Assembly: GCF_003432485.1 (NCBI RefSeq)
Contig: NZ_QVNQ01000006.1
Coordinates: forward strand, 62,001-126,000
Direction: 5' to 3'
Length of the DNA stretch: 64,000 nt
Source: Actinomadura spongiicola
GTDB taxonomy: Bacteria > Actinomycetota > Actinomycetes > Streptosporangiales > Streptosporangiaceae
Shown: piece by piece, positions 1 through 8,170 of the stretch
Layout of the letters: every line of letters begins with the position of its first letter
How positions within the stretch are numbered: position 1 is the first letter of the stretch
The notes under the pieces: generated by a model
Database searches by the model: none
What the model saw: only the letters and a program-made list of their open reading frames with translations
Told to the model about the DNA's origin: nothing
Program-made: the position numbers and the translations under genes

Positions 1-1
1 C

Positions 2-973
2 CTCGCGAACCTGAGCGACAAGCTCATGCTGACCACCGTGGTGATGTACATCATCGCGCTGGTCGCCTACGCCGCCGACATGGGCTTCGGTCGTCGCGGC
101 GCCGCGACGTCCGCCGTCGCCAAGGCGTCCGTCCGGGAGAAGGCCGAGGCCAAGGTCCTGGTCGGAGCCGGCGGCGCCGAGGACGTCGCCGACACCGCCG
201 CCCCCGCGGACGAGGAGGAGCCGGAAGGCTCCCGGTTCGACTGGGCGCGCCTCGCGGTGTTCCTGAGCGTGCTGGGCGTCGGCGCGCACCTCGGGGTCCT
301 GGTGAGCCGCGGGCTGGCCGCCGAGCGGTGGCCGTGGGGCAACATGTACGAGTTCCTCACCGCCATCTCGTTCGCCGCCGTGACCGCCTTCATGGTCGTG
401 ATGGTCAAGTACAAGGCGCGGTTCCTCGGCGTGCCCGTGATGTTCGCCGCCGTCATCGCGCTGGGCGTGGCGAACATCTACCTGTACGACTCGGTGGGCC
501 CGGTCACCCCCGCGCTGGACTCCTACTGGATCGCCATCCACGTCACCGCCGCGATCATCGCGACCGGGGCGTTCACGGTCGCGGGCGCCGCGACCGTCCT
601 CTACCTGCTGAAGGCCCGCGAGGACGCCCGCGGCGGCGCCCCGAGCGTCGCGCTGGCCCATGTGCCGTCGGCCGAGACCCTCGACCGGCTCGCGATGCGG
701 GTCACGATGTTCGCGTTCCCGATCTGGACGGCCGCGATCATCATGGGCGCGATCTGGGCCGACCAGGCCTGGGGCCGCTACTGGGGCTGGGACCCGAAGG
801 AGATCTGGTCCTTCGTCACCTGGATCATCTACGCCGCCTACCTGCACGCCCGCGCGACCGCCGGGTGGAGGGGCCGCAAGGCCGCGATCCTGTCGCTGGT
901 GGCGTTCGCCGCGCTGCTGTTCAACTTCTTCGGCGTGAACTACATGTTCGAGGGTCTGCACTCCTACGCGTGA
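2..973 (+). CDS. ccsB: Cytochrome c biogenesis protein CcsB/ResC (5' partial)
   Basis: Membrane component of the system II cytochrome c maturation machinery, which carries and attaches heme to apocytochrome c outside the membrane. The reading frame is open from base 2 with family-like residues (LANLSDKLM) before the first ATG at 26, so the true start lies left of the window. Several hydrophobic helices are seen, plus the tryptophan-rich heme-handling motif WGRYWGWDPKEIW near nt 775-815. About 60 Ala/Glu-rich residues form a charged linker after the first helix. The partner ResB would be expected just upstream, outside the window. Confidence 0.93.
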   Translation, partial: LANLSDKLMLTTVVMYIIALVAYAADMGFGRRGAATSAVAKASVREKAEAKVLVGAGGAEDVADTAAPADEEEPEGSRFDWARLAVFLSVLGVGAHLGVLVSRGLAAERWPWGNMYEFLTAISFAAVTAFMVVMVKYKARFLGVPVMFAAVIALGVANIYLYDSVGPVTPALDSYWIAIHVTAAIIATGAFTVAGAATVLYLLKAREDARGGAPSVALAHVPSAETLDRLAMRVTMFAFPIWTAAIIMGAIWADQAWGRYWGWDPKEIWSFVTWIIYAAYLHARATAGWRGRKAAILSLVAFAALLFNFFGVNYMFEGLHSYA

Positions 974-1112
974 GATCCGCGCCTGGGAACTTCGTCCTTC
1001 GTGACTCCAAGGGATGACGGAGTGTCGGGTTCCGGCTTACCCTTCCTCCGGGACCCGGTCGCGCGGCGAACGCCGCCCGATCCCCCGCGGGTCCCGTGGA
1101 CAGAGGAGCCCG

Positions 1113-2150
1113 ATGCGCTTCAAAGGCGTCCATCGCAAGCCCCGGGTGCCTCGGCACCGGGAGTCGCCGCGCGGCGTGCGGAGCCGCCGGGACGGCCGCG
1201 CCGGGGGAGACGACGCCGCCTACGCGTCCTCGCCGCCCGACTCGGGGCAGGTGCGACCGCGCAGCAACCAGCCGCGTGACCGGTTCGGCCGGTTCCGCAA
1301 GGCGGGCCGCGACGACGACTTCGCGTTGGGCCCCGGCGGCGTGGCGGGCGACCGGGCCGCACCCGACGACCGTGGCGGCGGGGCGGGAGGTGACGGCCCG
1401 GACGCGGGCGACGCGGCGGGCGGGTTCACGGGCAGGTTCGGCAGGCGCAGGCGGGGCAGGCCGCGGCAGGGCGACTACTCGTGGAGCGACTTCGAGCTGG
1501 AGGACGACCGGCTGCGCGTGGAGCCGTACCCGCCGGGGACGCCGCACGTCGCCGACGGCCGCCGCCACTGCGGCGTCCTGGAGAACGTCCTGTACCGCCA
1601 GTGGGACGTCCGGGAGGGCCCGCCGAGCCCCGAGGTGATCGCGGCGGTGGACAGCCTGGCGTCGCTGCCCGAGCCGCTGAAGGAAAAGCTCGCGGGCGGG
1701 CTCGACGGCATCTATGTGGGCCCCGGTGGCGTTCCGCAGCTCGACGACATGGGCCATCTGCGCGACCGTCCGCTGCCGTCCGGCCGCGCCACCTGGGACA
1801 TCTGCGCCGGCGCCTATGGCGACCACAAGATCATCGTCGGTGATCGGCCGTCGCCGACGCCGGACGTGATGCTCCACGAGGTCGGGCACGCGCTCGACGA
1901 CCTCGACGGCGACGACGGCGAGTGGGCCTCCGACAGCCCCGCCTTCCAGCGGCTCTACGAGGAGTGCCTGCCGCATCTGGCGAGCGCCTTCCACCGCCAG
2001 CCGAACACGCTCGGCCGCCGGGAGTTCTTCGCGGACGCGTTCGCCGCGATCTCGTCCCGCCAGCGGCCCGCGCTCGTGGATATGCTCGCCGGCAACATCC
2101 GGATGGCATTGGAGGTCATGCTCTTCTTCAACCGCAGATTCGGGATCTAG
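1113..2150 (+). CDS. Lethal-factor-like (ATLF-type) zinc metalloprotease, 345 aa
   Basis: The C-terminal half carries HEVGHALDD (residues 255-263), a HExxH zinc site, and about 50 residues later the EFFADAF segment that supplies the third ligand in anthrax-lethal-factor-like peptidases. The first ~125 residues are Arg/Gly/Asp-rich and low complexity, with no signal peptide. Start ATG 1113 is chosen because GAGGAG lies just before it; an in-frame ATG at 1014 would add 33 unconserved residues. Substrate unknown. A small acidic gene follows 49 bp downstream and may be co-transcribed. Confidence 0.75.
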   Translation: MRFKGVHRKPRVPRHRESPRGVRSRRDGRAGGDDAAYASSPPDSGQVRPRSNQPRDRFGRFRKAGRDDDFALGPGGVAGDRAAPDDRGGGAGGDGPDAGDAAGGFTGRFGRRRRGRPRQGDYSWSDFELEDDRLRVEPYPPGTPHVADGRRHCGVLENVLYRQWDVREGPPSPEVIAAVDSLASLPEPLKEKLAGGLDGIYVGPGGVPQLDDMGHLRDRPLPSGRATWDICAGAYGDHKIIVGDRPSPTPDVMLHEVGHALDDLDGDDGEWASDSPAFQRLYEECLPHLASAFHRQPNTLGRREFFADAFAAISSRQRPALVDMLAGNIRMALEVMLFFNRRFGI

Positions 2151-2199
2151 GACACCGGCGAAGGTGGGCGGCAATGGGAAATCGCGAGGGTGATCGACG

Positions 2200-2478
2200 A
2201 TGTATGTGATCCGGCTTCCCGACGGCACGCTCCGGGTACCGCACAGCGTTCTCGCCGATGTCGACGAGTCCGGGTCGCGGACCTCCCAGGGGCGGATCAT
2301 CGCCGACGCCTATGTCGAGATCAAACCGGGCGACCCCGATTACGACCGGCTCCTCGCGGAGTCGCTGACGGAAGAGGAACTGGCGGACCGGCGGCGGCAT
2401 TGGCGGGACGGTGACGCGGACCTGCTCCGCCGTTTCGAGGAATGGGCGGCGAACGACGCCGGGGAGAGCGCGGACTGA
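2200..2478 (+). CDS. Small acidic hypothetical protein, 92 aa
   Basis: Soluble, Asp/Glu-rich protein starting MYVIRLPDGTLRVP. It has no recognised domain, signal peptide or membrane segment. It lies 49 bp after the lethal-factor-like protease on the same strand and is likely co-expressed. A role as partner or inhibitor of that protease is only a guess from position. Codon use matches the neighbours. Confidence 0.65.
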   Translation: MYVIRLPDGTLRVPHSVLADVDESGSRTSQGRIIADAYVEIKPGDPDYDRLLAESLTEEELADRRRHWRDGDADLLRRFEEWAANDAGESAD

Positions 2479-2589
2479 GCCCGGAAACGGAAGCGGCCCC
2501 GGCCGCCCGGGCGAGGACTTCCCCCGAAGGACTGCCTCACGCGGCGGTCCGGGCGGCAAGGGCCGAATACGTTCAGCGGGCCCCGCGGG

Positions 2590-2793
2590 TCAGTGCGCCG
2601 AATGCTCGGCGATGGGCTCCTCGCCGCGCAGCAGCGCGTGCACCTCGGACTCGCGAAAGCGCCGGTGCCCCCCCGGTGTCCGGATGCTGCTGATCCGGCC
2701 CGCGGCGGCCCACCGGGTGACCGTCTTCGGGTCGACCCGGAAGAGGGCGGCGACCTCTCCTGGGGTCAGCAGGCGCTCGCTCGTGCTCTCCAC
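2590..2793 (-). CDS. bldC: BldC-like MerR-family DNA-binding protein, 67 aa
   Basis: A stand-alone winged-helix domain with no effector domain. LLTPGEVAALFRVDPKTVTRWAAAGRISSIRTPGGHRRFRE is split here as helix-turn-helix residues 8-27 and wing residues 33-46, closely matching Streptomyces BldC, which binds direct repeats and holds back sporulation genes. Length fits (68 aa in Streptomyces). It is monocistronic and transcribed away from the 3040 gene across a 246-bp gap. It supports a developmentally complex actinomycete host. Confidence 0.9.
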   Translation of the reverse strand: MESTSERLLTPGEVAALFRVDPKTVTRWAAAGRISSIRTPGGHRRFRESEVHALLRGEEPIAEHSAH

Positions 2794-3039
2794 GTTTTCT
2801 CTCCCCCTTTGTCCCGCTCTCGGCGCGGGTGGACTGTTTAACAGTGTGGCGGGTCAAGACCGATTTCTCCCTATGTTTGGGAAAAGATCACGGAGAGTAG
2901 TCGACCTATCTGGACGGATCACCCACGGTGCGCGTCCCATGCGGAGCAAGCCTCCCTTTGACCCCATTCGACCTGCCAGGTCACCACCGGAAAGAGCTTA
3001 GGCCGCGACCGGTACGGCGCTCGAAGTAGTCTCTTGATC

Positions 3040-4020
3040 ATGGCCGATCTGATATCGCTGCCGGAGATCGAACGGGCCGCCGAGCGCATCGCGGGCGTCG
3101 CCGTCCGGACCCCGCTCGTCCCGTTCCGCCACGACCCCGCCGCCACCCCGGCGGGCGCGCCGTCGCTGCTCGTGAAGGCGGAGTCGTTGCAGCCTATCGG
3201 CGCGTTCAAGATCCGCGGCGCCTACTCCGCCATCGCGTCCCTCACAGCCGAGGAACGGGCCCGGGGCGTCGTGACGCACTCCAGCGGCAACCACGCGCAG
3301 GCCGTCGCGTACGCGGCCCGCGCGCTCGGCGGCAAGGCCGTGCTGGTCATGCCGAACACCGCCCCGAGGGTGAAGGTGGACGCCTGCGTCGCGCTCGGCG
3401 CCGAGGTCGTGTACGTGGAGCCGACCCTGCGGGCCCGGGAGGAGACCGCGGCCAAGCTCGCCGCCGCGCACGGCTTCGCGGTGATCCCGCCCTTCGACGA
3501 CGCCCGGATCATCGCGGGGCAGGGCACGGTCGGGCTGGAGATCGTCCAGGACCGCCCGGACGTGGACGTCGTGCTCGTCCCGGTCGGCGGGGGCGGCCTC
3601 GTCTCCGGGGTCGCCGCCGCCGTCAAGGCGCTGCGCCCCGAGGCGCTGGTGGTCGGCGTGGAACCGGAACTCGCCGCCGATGCCCGCGACTCGATGGCCG
3701 CCGGACATCCCGTCGCGTGGGAGTCGGAGCGGACCGGCCGCACCATCGCCGACGCGCTCCGCGTCCAGCGGGTCGGCGAGCTGCCGTTCGCGCACATGCG
3801 CGTCCATGTGGACCGTGTCGTCACGGTCACCGAGGACCAGATCCGCCTCGCCATGCGCCGACTCGTGCGCGAGACCCGCCTGGTCGCCGAGCCCGCCGGG
3901 GCGGTCGCCACGGCCGCGTTCCTCTACCGGCGCGCCGAACTCCCCGAGGGCCGCACGTACGTCTCGATCCTGTCCGGCGGGAACGTCGACCCGGCCCTGT
4001 TCCGTGACGTGCTGAGGTAG
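3040..4020 (+). CDS. PLP-dependent threonine/serine dehydratase-like enzyme, 326 aa
   Basis: Fold-type II PLP enzyme of the threonine ammonia-lyase/serine racemase group. The PLP lysine lies in GAFKIRGAYSAI, the substrate loop in SSGNHAQAVAYAA, and the phosphate-binding glycine loop in VGGGGLVSGVA. It lacks the C-terminal ACT domain of feedback-regulated IlvA, so a catabolic threonine dehydratase, serine racemase or hydroxyaspartate ammonia-lyase is as likely as a biosynthetic role. ATG 3040 is preferred over an in-frame TTG six bases upstream. Confidence 0.85.
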   Translation: MADLISLPEIERAAERIAGVAVRTPLVPFRHDPAATPAGAPSLLVKAESLQPIGAFKIRGAYSAIASLTAEERARGVVTHSSGNHAQAVAYAARALGGKAVLVMPNTAPRVKVDACVALGAEVVYVEPTLRAREETAAKLAAAHGFAVIPPFDDARIIAGQGTVGLEIVQDRPDVDVVLVPVGGGGLVSGVAAAVKALRPEALVVGVEPELAADARDSMAAGHPVAWESERTGRTIADALRVQRVGELPFAHMRVHVDRVVTVTEDQIRLAMRRLVRETRLVAEPAGAVATAAFLYRRAELPEGRTYVSILSGGNVDPALFRDVLR

Positions 4021-4039
4021 GCATTAGTCTCGAAGGACC

Positions 4040-4279
4040 ATGCGTTCCGTCATCTTCTACACCGTCGCGCGGCTCGCGATCTTCGCGGCGACCGCGGGTG
4101 TGCTGGCGCTGTTCGGGGCCCGCGGGTTCCTGCTCCTGCTGCTGGCGCTGGCGATCAGCGGCGTCGTCAGCTATGTCCTGCTGTCCGCCCAGCGCGACCG
4201 GATGTCGGCCGCCGTCACGCGCGGCGTCCGGTCGCAGCGACGGCGGTTCGAGAAGTCGCTGACCAAAGAGGACGCATGA
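4040..4279 (+). CDS. DUF4229 membrane protein, 79 aa
   Basis: Two predicted membrane helices (about residues 5-25 and 28-47) followed by a basic cytosolic tail. The family is actinobacterial and commonly sits beside menG. The stop overlaps the menG start by four bases (ATGA), so the two are translationally coupled. A role in menaquinone synthesis is suggested by position only. Confidence 0.8.
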   Translation: MRSVIFYTVARLAIFAATAGVLALFGARGFLLLLLALAISGVVSYVLLSAQRDRMSAAVTRGVRSQRRRFEKSLTKEDA

Positions 4280-4977
4280 GCCGCGCATCCCTGGACAAGA
4301 AGCCCACCGACGTCGCCGCGATGTTCGACGGCACCGCCGCGCGGTACGACCTGCTGAACACGCTGATGACCGGCGGCCTCGACCGGCGGTGGCGGCGGGA
4401 GGTCGTCCGGGCGGTCGGCGCGCGGCCGGGCGAGCGGATCCTCGACCTCGCGGCCGGGACGGGAACGTCGTCGGTGCCGTTCGCCGAGGCCGGCGCCGAG
4501 ACGGTGGCGTGCGACTTCTCGCTCGGCATGCTGCGCGTCGGGGTGCGGCGGCAGGCCGGGGTCAGGGGGTTGCGCTTCGTCGCGGGCGACGCGCTGCGGC
4601 TGCCGTTCGCGGACGGCTCGTTCGACGCGGTGACGATCTCGTTCGGCCTTCGCAACATCGTCGACACCGGGAAGGCGCTGCGGGAGCTGCGGCGGGTCGC
4701 CAAGCCCGGCGGGCGGCTGCTGGTCTGCGAGGTGAGCCACCCGCCGAACGCGCTGCTGGCGTTCGGGCACCGGACGCATCTGCGGTACGCGCTGCCCTTG
4801 CTGGCGCGGGTCAGTTCCAATCCCGACTCCTACACCTATCTCGCCGAGTCGACACTGGCCTGGCCCGACCAGGCGGGGCTGGCGCGGCTGATCCAGGACG
4901 CGGGCTGGGACGACGTGCGCTGGCGCGACCTGACGTTCGGTGTCGCCGCGATGCACCACGCGGTCAATCCGGGCTGA
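4276..4977 (+). CDS. menG: Demethylmenaquinone methyltransferase MenG, 233 aa
   Basis: SAM-dependent methyltransferase for the last ring step of menaquinone synthesis. UbiE/MenG signatures: VAAMFDGTAARYDLLN at the N-terminus, SAM motif ILDLAAGTGTSS (about residues 55-66), FGLRNIVDTGKALRE, and VAKPGGRLLVCEVS. Full length for the family. It lies in a quinone neighbourhood: a geranylgeranyl-reductase-type gene follows and a polyprenyl diphosphate synthase closes the nuo operon. Confidence 0.95.
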   Translation: MSRASLDKKPTDVAAMFDGTAARYDLLNTLMTGGLDRRWRREVVRAVGARPGERILDLAAGTGTSSVPFAEAGAETVACDFSLGMLRVGVRRQAGVRGLRFVAGDALRLPFADGSFDAVTISFGLRNIVDTGKALRELRRVAKPGGRLLVCEVSHPPNALLAFGHRTHLRYALPLLARVSSNPDSYTYLAESTLAWPDQAGLARLIQDAGWDDVRWRDLTFGVAAMHHAVNPG

Positions 4978-5054
4978 GCCGCGGGTCACTCCGAACCTGA
5001 CCGGCCCCGAATTACGCACCGGTCGTGATAAGGGAATAGACTCCCCTCGGAACC

Positions 5055-5072
5055 TTGTGAAGTACTTCACAA
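5055..5072. promoter_or_regulatory. Rex-type redox operator (perfect 18-bp palindrome)
   Basis: TTGTGAAGTACTTCACAA reads identically on both strands and fits the Rex consensus TTGTGAA-N4-TTCACAA. Rex is the NADH-sensing repressor of actinobacterial respiratory genes. The site lies 27 bp before the GTG of the menJ-type gene and 13 bp after a possible -10 hexamer TAGACT (5037-5042), a position suited to blocking transcription of menJ and possibly of nuo behind it. Confidence 0.85.
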
Positions 5073-5099
5073 GCGAACGAGCTGAAGAGGACATTCGCC

Positions 5100-6356
5100 G
5101 TGACCGACTCCGCCCGGCACGCAGATGTGATCGTCGTCGGGGCAGGCCCCGCCGGGGCGTCGACCGCCTACTGGTTGGCGCAGGCCGGCCTGGACGTGTT
5201 CCTGCTGGAGAAGGCCACCTTTCCCCGCGACAAGATCTGCGGCGACGGCCTCACCCCCCGCGCCGTGCGCGCGCTCATCGGCATGGGCGTCGACGTCAAC
5301 GACCCGGCGTGGGGACGCAACCGGGGCCTGCGCATCTACGGCGGCGGCGTCAAGGTGGAGCTGCCGTGGCCGGAGCTCGCGAGCTTCCCCGACTTCGGGC
5401 TCGTCCGCAAACGCACCGACCTCGACCAGCTCCTCGCCGAGCACGCCGCCAAGGCGGGAGCCCGGCTGCTCCAGGGCTGCAACGTGACCGGCCCGATCGT
5501 CGACGAGCGCACCGACCGCATCGTCGGCGTCACCGCCGAACACGAGGGGGAGGAGGTCGAGTTCCGCGCGCCGCTGGTCGTCGCCGCCGACGGCAACTCG
5601 ACCCGGCTGTCCCTCGCCATGGGGCTGCGGCGGCGCGAGGACCGTCCGATGGGCGTCGCGGTCCGCCGCTACTTCCAGACCCCGCGCCACGACGACGCGT
5701 TCATGGAGGCGTGGCTGGAACTGTGGGACGGCCAGCGCCTCCTGCCCGGCTACGGCTGGGTCTTCGGCGTCGGGGACGGGACGTCCAACGTCGGCCTCGG
5801 GCTCCTCAACACCAGCAGGGCGTTCCAGAACGTCGACTACCGCGGCATGCTGAAGCGCTGGTGCGCGCAGATGCCGGAGGACTGGCAGTTCGACGAGGAC
5901 CACGCCACCTCCAAGATCCGCGGCGCGGCCCTGCCGATGGGCTTCAACCGGCAGCCGCACTACACCCGCGGGATGCTGCTCGTCGGCGACGCGGGCGGCA
6001 TGATCAATCCGTTCAACGGGGAGGGCATCGACTACGCGCTGGAGTCCGGGCGGCTCGCCGCCGACGTCATGGTGCAGGCGCTCGCGCGCCGCACCCCCGC
6101 CCAGCGCGAACGGACGCTGTACGAATACCCGCGAATCCTGAAGGACGAGCACGGCGGCTACTTCACGCTGGCGCGCCTGTTCGTCCAGGCCATCGGCGAC
6201 CCGCGCGTCATGAAGTTCCTCACCGCGCACGGCCTGCCGCACCCGACGCTGATGCGGTTCACGCTGAAGCTGCTCGCCAACCTGACCGACCCCAAGGGCG
6301 GCGACGCGATGGACCGCGTGATCAACGCGATGCAGAAGGTGGCTCCCGCGGCATGA
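5100..6356 (+). CDS. menJ: Geranylgeranyl reductase-family flavoprotein, probable menaquinone beta-isoprene reductase (MenJ type), 418 aa
   Basis: FAD-dependent enzyme with an N-terminal Rossmann motif (DVIVVGAGPAGASTAYWL, about residues 9-26), the family motif FPRDKICGDGLTPRAV, and the second FAD motif LLVGDAGGMINPFNGEGIDYALESG split over residues ~292-316. In mycobacteria MenJ saturates one isoprene unit of menaquinone and sits near menG and a polyprenyl synthase, as here. The GTG start at 5100 follows GAAGAGG. A Rex operator lies directly upstream. Substrate assignment rests on context. Confidence 0.85.
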   Translation: MTDSARHADVIVVGAGPAGASTAYWLAQAGLDVFLLEKATFPRDKICGDGLTPRAVRALIGMGVDVNDPAWGRNRGLRIYGGGVKVELPWPELASFPDFGLVRKRTDLDQLLAEHAAKAGARLLQGCNVTGPIVDERTDRIVGVTAEHEGEEVEFRAPLVVAADGNSTRLSLAMGLRRREDRPMGVAVRRYFQTPRHDDAFMEAWLELWDGQRLLPGYGWVFGVGDGTSNVGLGLLNTSRAFQNVDYRGMLKRWCAQMPEDWQFDEDHATSKIRGAALPMGFNRQPHYTRGMLLVGDAGGMINPFNGEGIDYALESGRLAADVMVQALARRTPAQRERTLYEYPRILKDEHGGYFTLARLFVQAIGDPRVMKFLTAHGLPHPTLMRFTLKLLANLTDPKGGDAMDRVINAMQKVAPAA

Positions 6357-6477
6357 GGCACGGCATGGAAAGGCAGGCTTCCGCAGGTGAGCGGACTACA
6401 GTGCAAGACCGACCCCCTGAGGGGAGTGCTATTGATCGCCTTGGCTAGGGTGGCGGCGGCTCGCGGAGGGCCCGTCC

Positions 6478-6493
6478 TGTACAGCGTTGTACA
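6478..6493. promoter_or_regulatory. TGTACA repeat upstream of nuoA (possible operator)
   Basis: Two TGTACA hexamers, each itself palindromic, are separated by GCGT and end 23 bp before the nuoA ATG. They lie in the 160-bp gap between menJ and nuoA, where a nuo-specific promoter would sit. No second Rex site is visible in this gap. Function unproven. Confidence 0.3.
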
Positions 6494-6516
6494 TCGCGAG
6501 GAGAGGCTGTAGAGAC

Positions 6517-6876
6517 ATGGATCTCTATATTCCGGTCATTGTGCTGGGGGTGCTCGCCTTCGGCTTCGCCGGGTTCTCGGTGGTGATGGCCTCGCTCACC
6601 GGGCCGAAGCGATGGAACCGGGCGAGACTCGACGCCTACGAATGCGGAATCGAGCCGACTCCGCAGCCGGTCGGCGGCGGGCGCTTTCCGATCAAGTACT
6701 ACCTGACGGCGATGCTGTTCATCGTCTTCGACATTGAGATCATCTTCCTTTACCCCTGGGCGGTCGCGTTCGACCGGATGGGGCTCTTCGGCCTTGTCGA
6801 GATGGTCCTCTTCATCGTCACCGTGCTCGTCGCGTACGCCTACATATGGCGGCGCGGCGGTCTGGAGTGGGACTAA
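6517..6876 (+). CDS. nuoA: NADH-quinone oxidoreductase subunit A
   Basis: Small membrane subunit of complex I (119 aa, usual length) with three helices and the conserved segment YECGIEPT, followed by RFPIKYYLTAMLFIVFDIEIIFLYPWA (given here as the region around residues 52-80). ATG 6517 follows GAGGAGAGG. First gene of a contiguous nuoA-N operon. Confidence 0.97.
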   Translation: MDLYIPVIVLGVLAFGFAGFSVVMASLTGPKRWNRARLDAYECGIEPTPQPVGGGRFPIKYYLTAMLFIVFDIEIIFLYPWAVAFDRMGLFGLVEMVLFIVTVLVAYAYIWRRGGLEWD

Positions 6877-6878
6877 CC

Positions 6879-7424
6879 ATGGGTCTTGAGGAGAAACTCC
6901 CCAGCGGCTTCCTGCTGACCACGGTCGAGCAGGTGGCGGGCTGGGCGCGAAAGAGTTCGGTGTGGCCCGCGACGTTCGGGCTGGCGTGTTGCGCGATCGA
7001 GATGATGGCGACCGGTGACCCCCGGCACGACTTCTCCCGGTGGGGCATGGAGCGCGCCTCGGCGACGCCCCGGCAGGCCGACCTGATGATCGTGGCCGGC
7101 CGGGTGAGCCAGAAGATGGCCCCGGTGCTGCGCCAGATCTACGACCAGATGACCGAGCCGAAGTGGGTCATCGCGATGGGCGTGTGCGCCTCGTCCGGCG
7201 GCATGTTCAACAACTACGCCATCGTGCAGGGCGTGGACCACATCGTCCCGGTGGACATCTACCTGCCCGGCTGCCCGCCGCGCCCGGAGATGCTGCTGGA
7301 CTCGATCCTGAAGCTGCACGACAAGATCCAGAACACCAAGCTCGGCCCGCAGCGCGCGAAGCAGATCGCCGAGCTCGAAGAGGCGAAGCGGCGCAGGCTG
7401 CCGCTGCTCGGACAGGGGGCGTGA
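6879..7424 (+). CDS. nuoB: NADH-quinone oxidoreductase subunit B
   Basis: Peripheral subunit that holds the terminal N2 4Fe-4S cluster next to the quinone site. Ligand motifs are visible: GLACCAIEMMATG, GVCASSGGMFNNY and PGCPPRPE. 181 aa, usual length. It begins two bases after the nuoA stop. Confidence 0.97.
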   Translation: MGLEEKLPSGFLLTTVEQVAGWARKSSVWPATFGLACCAIEMMATGDPRHDFSRWGMERASATPRQADLMIVAGRVSQKMAPVLRQIYDQMTEPKWVIAMGVCASSGGMFNNYAIVQGVDHIVPVDIYLPGCPPRPEMLLDSILKLHDKIQNTKLGPQRAKQIAELEEAKRRRLPLLGQGA

Positions 7425-8170
7425 TGAGTTCGCAGCACCCGGAGCAGCAGGCGGAGCAGGCGGCCGACCGGCTTCCCGCGCACGCCGAGGAGGACCGCCG
7501 GGAACAGCCGGTCGTCCGCAAGGGCATGTTCGGCGCGAAGACGACGGGCGACACGTCCGGGTACGGCGGGCTCGTCATCCGGCAGGGCCCGAAGGTGTCG
7601 GCGTCCCGCCCGTACGGCGGGCCCGGCGGCACCGCCGAACCCGGCGAGTTCGACGTGATCGCCGACGAGCTGGAGCGCGCCTACCCCGATTTCGGGGACG
7701 CCATCGAACGGGTCGTGGTCGACCGTGGTGAGCTGACGTTCTACGTGAAGCGCGAGCACCTCCGCGAGGTCGCGAAGACCATGCGGGACGAGCCGTCCCT
7801 GCGTTTCGAGCTGTGCTCGGGCGTGTCGGGCGTGCACTACCCGCAGGAGGAGGGCGCCGAGCTGCACTCCGTCACGCACCTGCTGTCGATCACCCACAAC
7901 CGGCGCGTCCGGCTGGAGACGACCTGCCCGGACGCCGACCCGCACGTCCCGTCGCTGGTGCCCGTCTACCCGACGAGCGACTGGCACGAGCGCGAGGCCT
8001 ACGACTTCTTCGGGATCGTCTACGACGGTCATCCCGCGCTCACGCGCATCGAGATGCCCGACGACTGGGTCGGCCATCCGCAGCGCAAGGACTACCCTCT
8101 CGGCGGTATTCCCGTCGAGTACCGCGGAGCGGAGATCCCGCCGCCGGACGAAAGGCGGTCGTACGTATGA
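7424..8170 (+). CDS. nuoC: NADH-quinone oxidoreductase subunit C
   Basis: Complex I 30-kDa-type subunit. The core includes HYPQEEGAELHSVTHLLS, a DWHEREAYDFFGI signature and DWVGHPQRKDYPLGG. The N-terminus carries about 70 charged, low-conservation residues ahead of the domain, common in actinobacterial NuoC. ATGA overlap with nuoB. Confidence 0.95.
   Translation: MSSQHPEQQAEQAADRLPAHAEEDRREQPVVRKGMFGAKTTGDTSGYGGLVIRQGPKVSASRPYGGPGGTAEPGEFDVIADELERAYPDFGDAIERVVVDRGELTFYVKREHLREVAKTMRDEPSLRFELCSGVSGVHYPQEEGAELHSVTHLLSITHNRRVRLETTCPDADPHVPSLVPVYPTSDWHEREAYDFFGIVYDGHPALTRIEMPDDWVGHPQRKDYPLGGIPVEYRGAEIPPPDERRSYV

Noticed and set aside
921..2300. Long minus-strand open frame opposite the metalloprotease
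   Set aside because: Arg/Val/Ala-rich composition typical of antisense frames in high-GC DNA; the plus-strand gene has a motif and ribosome site.
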